This document shows positions 1 through 5,731 of a stretch of 7,062 bases of DNA, in pieces. The number at the start of each line of letters is the position of its first letter. The stretch's first letter is position 1. Under the pieces are notes generated by a model. That model was not told the origin of the DNA. It saw nothing but the letters and a program-made list of their open reading frames with translations, and made no database searches. The DNA is taken from contig DAOWFO010000004.1 of the NCBI GenBank assembly GCA_030637965.1, positions 1 through 7,062 on the forward strand, written 5' to 3'. The translations under genes and the position numbers were made by a program. Source of the stretch: Thermoplasmata archaeon (GTDB lineage Archaea > Thermoplasmatota > E2 > DHVEG-1).

Positions 1-935
1 AACCAAATGATGGAACGGAGGGAATTGGACAATTTGAGGCTGATAATCCACCAGGTGTATATGCACATGAAGCGGGTCATCTTATGGGTCTGCAAGATCA
101 ATATGTAGAGTCAAGTACTGTATCATATGACCCTGAAAAGGGAGGATGGTACACTGAGCGTTTAACATATCCAAAACCAGGCGAAGAAGGTAATATAATG
201 GCACAGACAGATGGTAAACCTGATCAGGATGATATTGATGATATTGTAAAATCTAGCGGTATTGAATGTCCTTGTGAATGTTGTCCTGAAGGAGATACGG
301 AAGAACCGTATAATGAAATAACATGGCCTCATGAGATAGGTCATGTTCTGGGCGCCACTGTAACCGTTTTAGGTGAAGCATCTGATTATGGATCTGGTGT
401 CGCTAAATTAGATTATCAACTGGATTGGGATGGAGGTTCATATGATGGAGAGGAATATATAATTGATCCACCTAAAAATTACTTTGAATATGAGTTAGGT
501 CCTATTAATCTTGAAAATTATATCGAACCCGATGACTGGATAAAAATTACTACATATGCAATTGATGCTGCTGATAATATAGGGGAAGATTCAGTAACAG
601 TAACATGGATAGAGGAAGAAGATACAACCCCACCGGTGACAGAAAAAACAATAGGTGAGCCACAATGGGAGGAAGGTTATACTATTGCATCATTTACATC
701 TATTTTGCTTGAAGCGACAGATCCAGAACCCAGCTCAGGAGTTAATCATATCCATTATGAAATATGGCAAGAGGGCATATTAATGGGTTCTGAAGATTTA
801 CCTGGTGATACAGTAGAGATGACATTTGGAATGTATGGAGTAATCTCAGGTATTGCCGAGTTGCGTTGGTATGCTGTAGATAATGCAGATAATGTTGAAC
901 AAACGCATTACCAAGAGCATTTTATACTATATTAG
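1..935 (+). CDS. Secreted metzincin-like zinc metallopeptidase with two C-terminal Ig-like domains (5' end missing)
   Basis: The reading frame is open from base 3, so the gene starts beyond the left edge; the ATG at 84 lies inside the catalytic motif and is not the start. Bases 66-98 encode HEAGHLMGLQD, a full HExxHxxGxxD motif (His, His and Asp as zinc ligands, Glu as general base), followed by QY as in the common GLxDEY form. NIMA at 192-203 is a plausible metzincin Met-turn, followed by an acidic helix (DQDDIDDIV). A cluster CPCECC (267-284) marks the end of the peptidase part. Two related Ig-like domains follow (about 309-608 and 621-932), each with a SGV turn and ending in YA(I/V)DxADN; the second opens with TTPPVT, typical of archaeal surface proteins. 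There is no C-terminal membrane anchor or sorting tail. The protein probably acts outside the cell, but its signal peptide and substrate cannot be seen. Confidence 0.8.
   Translation, partial: PNDGTEGIGQFEADNPPGVYAHEAGHLMGLQDQYVESSTVSYDPEKGGWYTERLTYPKPGEEGNIMAQTDGKPDQDDIDDIVKSSGIECPCECCPEGDTEEPYNEITWPHEIGHVLGATVTVLGEASDYGSGVAKLDYQLDWDGGSYDGEEYIIDPPKNYFEYELGPINLENYIEPDDWIKITTYAIDAADNIGEDSVTVTWIEEEDTTPPVTEKTIGEPQWEEGYTIASFTSILLEATDPEPSSGVNHIHYEIWQEGILMGSEDLPGDTVEMTFGMYGVISGIAELRWYAVDNADNVEQTHYQEHFILY
66..98 (+). other. HExxHxxGxxD zinc-binding catalytic motif
   Basis: Codons 66-98 read HEAGHLMGLQD. The two His and the Asp fit the three zinc ligands of metzincin-type peptidases that use Asp as third ligand (snapalysin and M6-like families), and the Glu fits the catalytic base. 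The residues just before it (PPGVYA) and after it (QY) also match the usual setting of this motif. The Met-turn candidate lies about 33 residues downstream. Confidence 0.8.
309..932 (+). repeat. Two tandem Ig-like (beta-sandwich) protein repeats
   Basis: Repeat 1 (about 309-608) runs from PYNEITWP to TVTW and contains TVTVLGEASDYGSGV, LDYQLDWDGG and YAIDAADNIG. Repeat 2 (about 621-932) runs from DTTPPVT to the stop and contains SILLEATDPEPSSGV, IHYEIW and YAVDNADNVE. The shared order (a strand ending in EA.D, a SGV turn, an aromatic-rich strand, then YA(I/V)D.ADN(I/V)) shows a common fold. Such modules in archaeal surface proteins usually act as spacers or adhesion and substrate-binding units. 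The similarity is at the protein level; the DNA has diverged. Confidence 0.65.
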
Positions 936-1040
936 AATACATTTGATTTCTCCAATTTATCAGATTAGTTGAAAACCATCCAAACCTATTCCCACTGTTA
1001 CGTCAAATACTGGGGCCATATAGATTATTAAAATCTCTAT

Positions 1041-1067
1041 CTTTCTTTCAAATGAAAAAAGTTTTCT
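1041..1067 (+). terminator. Weak hairpin plus T-rich tract in the gap after the peptidase gene
   Basis: The 936-1170 gap contains no gene. The only structure seen is an imperfect inverted repeat (arms about 1042-1050 and 1053-1061, TTTCA/TGAAA core, one mismatch and one G-T pair) followed by TTTTCT. It lies about 105 bases after the peptidase stop codon. Archaeal termination depends mainly on oligo-T, so this is a weak candidate and could be chance in AT-rich sequence. Confidence 0.2.
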
Positions 1068-1130
1068 AAAATAAATATGTGATAAAAGAAAATAAAATTA
1101 TTTGAATTAAACACAATACAAATTAAGGGC

Positions 1131-1141
1131 TATTTTTATTA
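1131..1141 (+). promoter_or_regulatory. Candidate TATA box for drg
   Basis: The tract TATTTTTATTA is centred about 34 bases upstream of the drg ATG. With the usual archaeal spacing of about 26 bases to the start site, transcription would begin near 1163 and leave a very short leader. That fits the absence of a Shine-Dalgarno motif before the ATG. AT-rich surroundings make this call tentative. Confidence 0.3.
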
Positions 1142-1170
1142 AACCCTCCAACATATCGATTTTAAATAAT

Positions 1171-2283
1171 ATGGATATTTCATCAATTGATAATCAGATT
1201 AAGGACATCGAAGAGGAGATCTTCAATACTCAGAAAAATAAGGCTACAGAACACCATATCGGAAAACTAAAAGCAAAAATTGCAAAGCTAAGAGAAGAAT
1301 CAGAAAAAAGAAAAAGTACTGGCACCAAAGGAAAAGGCTTTGCTATTAAAAAATCAGGGGATGCAACCATAGGGCTTATTGGATTTCCTAGCATTGGAAA
1401 AAGTACCCTATTAAACCAATTGACAGATGCTGATAGTAGAGTAGGCACATATGATTTCACCACCCTGGATGTCATTCCTGGTATGATGAAATATAAAGGA
1501 GCAAATATTCAAGTATTGGATCTTCCAGGTCTAATAACTAGTGCACATAAGGGGAAAGGGCGTGGTAGGGAAATACTTTCAGCAATAAGAAATGTTGATC
1601 TTATACTTATAATGGTAGATGCCCAACATAAAAATCATCTTAAGCATATAACAGAAGAATTATATAAAGCGGGGCTTAGATTAAACCAAAAAAAGCCTGA
1701 AGTAATAATAAAAAAAACAGGACAGGGTGGTATTACAGTCAACTCTACAATAACACTTACACATTTAAGTTGGAAGACAATTAAATCAATTTCGTCAGAA
1801 TATGTAACAAACGCAGATATAATAATAAGGGAAGACATAACACAAGATCAACTAATAGACGTTTTTATTGAAAATAGAATATATGTTTCGGCATTAATTA
1901 TAATCAATAAAAATGACTTACTGAAAAAAAATGAGTTGCAGAAGAGAATTAATGAAATAAAAAATAAAGGTTGGAAAGTAATATCGATATCAGCAAGAAA
2001 AAACATAGGACTTGATGAGCTTAAAAGATCAATTTTCGTTGAATTAGATATAATCCGTATCTTTATGAAACCCGTTGGAAAAAAACCGGATTTCACTGAA
2101 CCTTTGATTTTGAAGAGAGGGCAAACTATAGAAGATGTTTGCAGAAAACTTCATAAAGATTTTAAGAGGAAATTTAGATATGCACACGTCTGGGGAAAAT
2201 CTGCTAAATATCCCGGTCAGAAAGTGGGACTTTATCACAACTTAGATGATAAGGATGTTTTAACTATAACAATTTTACGTTAA
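1171..2283 (+). CDS. drg: DRG-family GTP-binding protein (Obg superfamily) with C-terminal TGS domain
   Basis: The 370-residue length matches archaeal DRG proteins. A charged, coiled-coil-like N-terminus (residues 1-55) precedes the G domain. The G domain shows GFPSIGKS (71-78, P-loop), TTLDVIPG (97-104, G2), DLPG (117-120, G3), NKND (246-249, G4) and SARKN (274-278, G5). The segment at about 150-235 is the DRG-specific insertion, and residues from about 296 to the end form a TGS domain. DRG proteins are cytoplasmic GTPases linked to ribosomes and translation; eukaryotic homologues work with DFRP partners, while the archaeal role is poorly defined. The ATG start at 1171 keeps the usual N-terminus and has no clear Shine-Dalgarno motif, so the message is probably leaderless or nearly so. 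The gene stands alone, converging on the transketolase operon. All GTPase motifs are intact. Confidence 0.93.
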   Translation: MDISSIDNQIKDIEEEIFNTQKNKATEHHIGKLKAKIAKLREESEKRKSTGTKGKGFAIKKSGDATIGLIGFPSIGKSTLLNQLTDADSRVGTYDFTTLDVIPGMMKYKGANIQVLDLPGLITSAHKGKGRGREILSAIRNVDLILIMVDAQHKNHLKHITEELYKAGLRLNQKKPEVIIKKTGQGGITVNSTITLTHLSWKTIKSISSEYVTNADIIIREDITQDQLIDVFIENRIYVSALIIINKNDLLKKNELQKRINEIKNKGWKVISISARKNIGLDELKRSIFVELDIIRIFMKPVGKKPDFTEPLILKRGQTIEDVCRKLHKDFKRKFRYAHVWGKSAKYPGQKVGLYHNLDDKDVLTITILR

Positions 2284-2299
2284 TAAAAAGTTAACAAAT

Positions 2300-2305
2300 A
2301 AAAAA
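2300..2305 (-). terminator. Oligo-T terminator of the transketolase operon
   Basis: Six A residues on the plus strand read as T6 on the minus strand, about 45 bases beyond the stop of the C-terminal transketolase gene. A second A5 tract (2285-2289) gives another short T run further on. Together with the T7 on the other strand, this forms a compact two-way terminator between convergent genes. Confidence 0.45.
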
Positions 2306-2331
2306 TATATCTGTATTCATATCTTATAACC

Positions 2332-2338
2332 TTTTTTT
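2332..2338 (+). terminator. Oligo-T terminator of drg
   Basis: Seven T residues lie about 50 bases after the drg stop codon, in the 66-base gap between convergent genes. Archaeal RNA polymerase terminates at such T tracts on the non-template strand, and no hairpin is needed. Confidence 0.5.
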
Positions 2339-2349
2339 CTAATTTATAA

Positions 2350-3294
2350 CTACACTAATTCTTTTGTATTTTTGATAATGTGTTTTTCATTTAATCCATA
2401 TTTCTCAAGAAGATCTTTAGGATCACCACTCTCACAGAATACATCTTTTATTCCCATTCTTCTAAATTTAACTGAAAAATTTTCTTCAGCAAGTGTTTCT
2501 GCTACTGCACTTCCGAGTCCCCCAATAATTGAATGCTCTTCTGCGGTAATAATAGCACCTGTTTCTTTTGCACATTTAATTACAAGATTTTTATCTAATG
2601 GTTTTATAGTGTGCATGTCTATAATTCGGGCTTGTATACCTTGTTTTTTTAGTCTTTTTTGTGCATCAATTACGGGATCAACCATTGTTCCACAGGAGAT
2701 TATTGTAATATCTGCACCATCTTCAACAATTATTCCCTTCCCAAGTTCAATGCTTTCCATATATTCTTTTTCGTATATAATTGGAACATTTGCCCGTCCA
2801 ACTCTTGCATACATCGGACCATAATTTTCGGCCATTAGCTCAACTATTTTTGCTGTTTGAGTGGCATCACTTGGTGCAAGAACAGTCATGTTTGGTAACA
2901 CTCTCATAAGTGCAATATCCTCTATCATTTGATGGCTGGCTCCATCTTTTCCTACACTTATGCCTCCATGTGTAGCAAAAATTTTCACATTTGCCTGTGA
3001 ATAGGCAACATCCATACGTATTTGATCATAGACCCTACCTGTTGCAAACACAGCAAATGTACTTGCGAAAACTATTTTACCACAGGATGCAAGTCCTGCA
3101 GCTGTTGATATCATATTTGCTTCTGCAATACCCATTTCAAAAAATCTCTCAGGATATTTTTTTGCAAACATTATAGTTTTAGTAGATTTTGAAAGATCTG
3201 CATCTAATACTACAAGATTTGAATGTTTTTTACCAAGTTCTATTAGTTTTTCACCATATGAATTTCTAGGATTTTTCATTATTTTTTTGCTCAA
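2350..3294 (-). CDS. tkt: Transketolase, C-terminal subunit
   Basis: This 314-residue protein holds the pyrimidine-binding and C-terminal domains of a split transketolase. Visible are FEMGIAEANM (52-61) with the conserved Glu57 that activates thiamine diphosphate, the THGGISVGKDGASHQ segment (108-122) and the C-terminal domain starting near DGADITIISCG (192-202). It pairs with the N-terminal subunit encoded just upstream; together (about 600 residues) they approach a fused transketolase, moving two-carbon ketol units between sugar phosphates for pentose and erythrose-4-phosphate supply. The start is TTG at 3294, overlapping the upstream TGA (TTGA). GGAGG sits 7 bases before this TTG, whereas the ATG at 3279 would be 22 bases away, so the TTG is preferred. 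The overlap implies translational coupling. Related split enzymes (apulose-4-phosphate transketolase, DXS-like) are less likely, but the substrate is not proven by sequence. Confidence 0.92.
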   Translation of the reverse strand: MSKKIMKNPRNSYGEKLIELGKKHSNLVVLDADLSKSTKTIMFAKKYPERFFEMGIAEANMISTAAGLASCGKIVFASTFAVFATGRVYDQIRMDVAYSQANVKIFATHGGISVGKDGASHQMIEDIALMRVLPNMTVLAPSDATQTAKIVELMAENYGPMYARVGRANVPIIYEKEYMESIELGKGIIVEDGADITIISCGTMVDPVIDAQKRLKKQGIQARIIDMHTIKPLDKNLVIKCAKETGAIITAEEHSIIGGLGSAVAETLAEENFSVKFRRMGIKDVFCESGDPKDLLEKYGLNEKHIIKNTKELV

Positions 3295-4148
3295 TTTGAT
3301 GCCTCCAGTTTTTTCTGTAATGTATCAAGCTCTTCCATTGCCAAATTATACTCCATCTCATTCGGTGGTACACCATGAAAGTCAATATTGTTTTCCATAA
3401 AGGAAACTCCTTTTCCTTTTATTGTATCAAGTATTATAATAGAAGGTGTTTTTTTGTGGTTATCTGCCTCATATAATGCATCAAGTATCTGTACCATATC
3501 ATGTCCATTTATTTCTATAACATTCCATCCAAAGGAATTCCATCTATCTCTAATAGATTCTAAACGCATCACTTCTTCTGTGTTGCCATCAATCTGCAAA
3601 AAATTTCTGTCAATAAAGGCAGTTATATTATCAAGTTTGTAGTGAGATGCAGATGCTGCAGCTTCCCAAATCTGTCCTTCATCTGTTTCACCATCACCCA
3701 TCATAACATAAACTTTATACTCTTTTTTATCTAACCTGCCGGCCAGAGCAACACCATTTGCAAAAGAAAGACCATGACCAAGGGAACCTGTCGATGCCTC
3801 AATTCCAGGGGTATATAAGCAAACAGGATGGCCCTGTAATAAACAGTTAATATTCCTCAGATTTTTTAATTCATTGACAGAAAAATATCCTGATTCTGCT
3901 AGAGATCCATAGAGAGCAGGTGCAGCATGACCTTTACTTAGAATAAAGCGATCTCTATTTTGATCATTCGGTTTTTTAGGATTATGATTCATGTGGGCAA
4001 AATATAATGCAACTATTGCATCTACAGCAGATAAAGAACCTCCAGGATGTCCTGATTCTGCTCCATATAGCATCTCAACAATATGTTTTCTAATCTTAAC
4101 GGCTGTTAATTCCAGTTTATTAATTGTATTCTCATCGTAATTTTTCAT
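3291..4148 (-). CDS. tkt: Transketolase, N-terminal subunit
   Basis: This 285-residue protein is the thiamine-diphosphate pyrophosphate-binding half of a split transketolase. Motifs in order: SGHPGGSLS (32-40), SKGHAAPALY (71-80), STGSLGHGLS (119-128), the metal and cofactor motif GDGETDEGQIWEA (151-163) and IDRNFLQIDG (179-188). These match the usual layout, with the Asp and Asn that bind the divalent metal. Phe replaces the small residue commonly found after the Asn (NFLQ rather than NGLQ), a minor change. The ATG at 4148 is preceded by AGGGGG, four bases away, which can pair with the anti-Shine-Dalgarno using one G-U pair. It is the first gene of a two-gene operon and is transcribed divergently from SRP54. 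It acts in the cytoplasm as a hetero-oligomer with the downstream subunit in the non-oxidative pentose phosphate pathway. Confidence 0.93.
   Translation of the reverse strand: MKNYDENTINKLELTAVKIRKHIVEMLYGAESGHPGGSLSAVDAIVALYFAHMNHNPKKPNDQNRDRFILSKGHAAPALYGSLAESGYFSVNELKNLRNINCLLQGHPVCLYTPGIEASTGSLGHGLSFANGVALAGRLDKKEYKVYVMMGDGETDEGQIWEAAASASHYKLDNITAFIDRNFLQIDGNTEEVMRLESIRDRWNSFGWNVIEINGHDMVQILDALYEADNHKKTPSIIILDTIKGKGVSFMENNIDFHGVPPNEMEYNLAMEELDTLQKKLEASN
3302..3306 (-). promoter_or_regulatory. Strong ribosome binding site that sets the TTG start
   Basis: On the minus strand this reads GGAGG, a perfect complement to the 3' end of archaeal 16S rRNA, and it lies 7 bases before TTG at 3294. 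It sits within the last codons of the N-terminal subunit gene. It decides the start in favour of TTG over the in-frame ATG 15 bases downstream. Confidence 0.8.
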
Positions 4149-4152
4149 TTAT

Positions 4153-4158
4153 CCCCCT
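4153..4158 (-). promoter_or_regulatory. Ribosome binding site of the transketolase N-terminal gene
   Basis: The minus strand reads AGGGGG, then ATAA, then ATG. AGGGGG differs from AGGAGG by one base that can still form a G-U pair with the 16S rRNA end. It supports the ATG at 4148 and implies a leadered message. Confidence 0.55.
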
Positions 4159-4191
4159 GATATGGAAAAAACATTTACCCCACTTTTTTCA

Positions 4192-4206
4192 ATGAATATC
4201 ATTCAT
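4192..4206. promoter_or_regulatory. Palindrome upstream of transketolase, possible operator
   Basis: ATGAAT-ATC-ATTCAT is a perfect inverted repeat with 6-base arms and a 3-base spacer, 44 bases before the transketolase ATG. On the minus strand a TATA-like tract (GTATTTAG, about 4209-4216) lies just upstream of it. If that is the promoter, the palindrome falls between TATA box and start site, the classic place for a repressor. No regulator family can be named from the site alone. Confidence 0.35.
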
Positions 4207-4320
4207 GTCTAAATACTTTTTGTAAATTTCATAATTTCGTCGATAAATTGCAATATTATCTTCCTTATAATTAAATTAATTGGATTATTGTAAGTGATAT
4301 AAAATATAAAAATATGAAAA

Positions 4321-4335
4321 TATCGCTCAGCGATA
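4321..4335. promoter_or_regulatory. Perfect palindrome upstream of SRP54, possible operator
   Basis: TATCGCT-C-AGCGATA has perfect 7-base arms around a single central base, 42 bases before the SRP54 ATG. Its G+C-containing core stands out in a very AT-rich gap. A one-base loop makes an RNA hairpin unfavourable, so a dimeric protein binding site is the more natural reading. It lies between two candidate TATA boxes (about 4297-4306 and 4351-4360). Confidence 0.4.
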
Positions 4336-4350
4336 ACTTTTAATGTCTCT

Positions 4351-4360
4351 TTTTATATTT
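4351..4360 (+). promoter_or_regulatory. Candidate TATA box for SRP54 and gckA
   Basis: TTTTATATTT is centred about 23 bases before the SRP54 ATG, so transcription would start at or next to the start codon, giving a leaderless message. This fits the weak match to a Shine-Dalgarno motif (only AAGGAT). An alternative box, ATATAAAATA at about 4297-4306 with a purine-rich lead-in, would place the start site near 4330, inside the palindrome, with a leader of about 48 bases. Confidence 0.4.
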
Positions 4361-4377
4361 CCTGGTTCAAGGATAAA

Positions 4378-5709
4378 ATGGTACTAGATGATTTAAGCGA
4401 TTCTCTAAAAGGAACGTTAAAAAAAATAGCCAATGCAGTTCATATAGATTCTAAAATTATTAAAGAGGTTGTAAGGGATATACAACGAGCTCTTTTACAA
4501 TCAGATGTTAATGTCAAACTTGTTTTGGAACTTACTAGAAAAATTGAAAAACGTGCTCTACAAGAGAAACCCCCAGCAGGGATGAGTAATAGAGAACACG
4601 TAATTCATATTGTATACGATGAATTGGTCAACATACTTGGTGATTCAAGAGAGTTACCAATTAAAAAACAAATAATTATGATGACCGGATTATACGGTCA
4701 AGGAAAGACAACTAGTTGCGGAAAGTTGGCAACTTATTTTAAGAAGAAAGGATTAAGACCTGCACTTATTGTTGGGGATGTACATAGACCTGCGGCATAT
4801 GAACAATTAAAACAGATAGCAGAACAGGCAGAAGTCCCTTTTTATGGAGATAAGAATGAAAAAAATGCGGTGAAGATTGTTAAAGAAGGTCTTAATAAAT
4901 TTAAAAGTAGTAGTGACGTAATAATTGTTGATACATCTGGAAGACATAAACTAGAAGAAGATCTTATCCAAGAAATGAAAGATATTTTTAAAACAACAAA
5001 TCCTAATGAAAAACTTCTTGTTATAGATGCCGCTGTTGGTCAACAAGCTGGTTCTCAAGCTAAAGCATTCAATGATGCTATAAATATTACAGGTATTATT
5101 CTAACTAAACTTGATGGTACTGCTAAAGGAGGAGGAGCTCTAAGTGCCGCATCTGAAGTAGGAGCTCCTATTATCTTTATTGGAACTGGTGAACACGCTA
5201 GTGATTTCGAAACTTTTGATCCTGCAAGATTCATATCCCGTTTATTAGGAATGGGAGATATCAAATCATTGCTCGAAAAAGCTGAAGAAAGTCTAAAAGG
5301 TAAAGATGCAGAGAAAACTGCTAAACGAATGATTTCTGGTAAATTTACTTTACATGATATGTATGATCAAATGAATATGTTATCAGGTATGGGTCCATTG
5401 AATAAAATTGCTGAAATGTTACCAGGAAGTTTTTCTGGTAAATTGAAAGATGTTGACATGGATGGTACTCAAAATAAACTAAAAAGATTCCGTATAATTA
5501 TGGATTCTATGACAGATGAAGAGATGGATAATCCAACTATTGTACGTGCTTCTCGTATAAAACGTATAGCACGTGGATCAGGTCTTGAAAATAAGGATGT
5601 GAAAGAGTTATTGAAGTACTACAATATGACAAAACGTATGATGAAGGGTCTTTCGGGAAACAGAAAGATGAGAAAGAATCTAATGAAACAGTTGCAATTT
5701 GGTAATTAA
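4378..5709 (+). CDS. srp54: Signal recognition particle 54 kDa protein (SRP54), GTPase
   Basis: SRP54 binds signal sequences emerging from the ribosome and 7S RNA, and docks with FtsY at the membrane by paired GTP hydrolysis. The 443 residues are full length. The N domain (about 1-95) includes DIQRALLQSDVNVKLV (34-49). The G domain has GLYGQGKTT (104-112), DVHRPAAYEQL (134-144), DTSGRH (185-190), TKLDG (243-247) and GTGEHASDFETFDP (269-282). The Met-rich M domain has GKFTLHDMYDQM (321-332), the flexible loop GPLNKIAEMLPG (339-350) and the RNA-binding RIKRIARGSG (393-402). Several G motifs differ from the textbook forms (GLQGSGKTT, DTYRPAA, DTAGR), probably a lineage trait, since the catalytic Lys, Asp and Arg remain. 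The gene diverges from transketolase and is followed after 22 bases by glycerate kinase. The 7S RNA gene is not in this window. Confidence 0.97.
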   Translation: MVLDDLSDSLKGTLKKIANAVHIDSKIIKEVVRDIQRALLQSDVNVKLVLELTRKIEKRALQEKPPAGMSNREHVIHIVYDELVNILGDSRELPIKKQIIMMTGLYGQGKTTSCGKLATYFKKKGLRPALIVGDVHRPAAYEQLKQIAEQAEVPFYGDKNEKNAVKIVKEGLNKFKSSSDVIIVDTSGRHKLEEDLIQEMKDIFKTTNPNEKLLVIDAAVGQQAGSQAKAFNDAINITGIILTKLDGTAKGGGALSAASEVGAPIIFIGTGEHASDFETFDPARFISRLLGMGDIKSLLEKAEESLKGKDAEKTAKRMISGKFTLHDMYDQMNMLSGMGPLNKIAEMLPGSFSGKLKDVDMDGTQNKLKRFRIIMDSMTDEEMDNPTIVRASRIKRIARGSGLENKDVKELLKYYNMTKRMMKGLSGNRKMRKNLMKQLQFGN

Positions 5710-5731
5710 ATTTAATTCTTATAAAGTGAAT

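Noticed and set aside
84..86. ATG at 84 as start of the peptidase gene
   Set aside because: The frame is open from base 3, and the upstream codons encode the HEAGH core of the catalytic motif, so this Met is internal.
330..353. HEIGHVLG as a second catalytic zinc site
   Set aside because: No third ligand follows at the expected spacing, and the surrounding sequence fits an Ig-like domain, so I kept it only as an oddity.
936..1170. Possible tRNA or small RNA gene in the gap before drg
   Set aside because: There is no T-loop GGTTC-type box or cloverleaf pairing, and the sequence is AT-rich with only weak hairpins.
2372..2824. 150-codon open frame on the plus strand opposite the C-terminal transketolase gene
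   Set aside because: It is the antisense shadow of a conserved gene; it is Ser- and Ile-rich with no recognisable motif and no promoter or ribosome site.
2350..4148. Split pair as DXS or another thiamine enzyme rather than transketolase
   Set aside because: The GDGETDEGQIWEA and SKGHAAPALY motifs and the domain order match split transketolases better. Substrate variants within this group cannot be excluded.
5055..5264. Minus-strand open frame inside SRP54, and similar short frames within drg and transketolase
   Set aside because: All lie opposite or out of frame with conserved domains and show low-complexity composition; no independent evidence of coding.
5699..5731. TTG at 5699 as start of glycerate kinase, overlapping SRP54
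   Set aside because: It adds 11 residues unlike the family's N-terminus. ATG 5732 begins a normal N-terminus and has a partial ribosome binding site.
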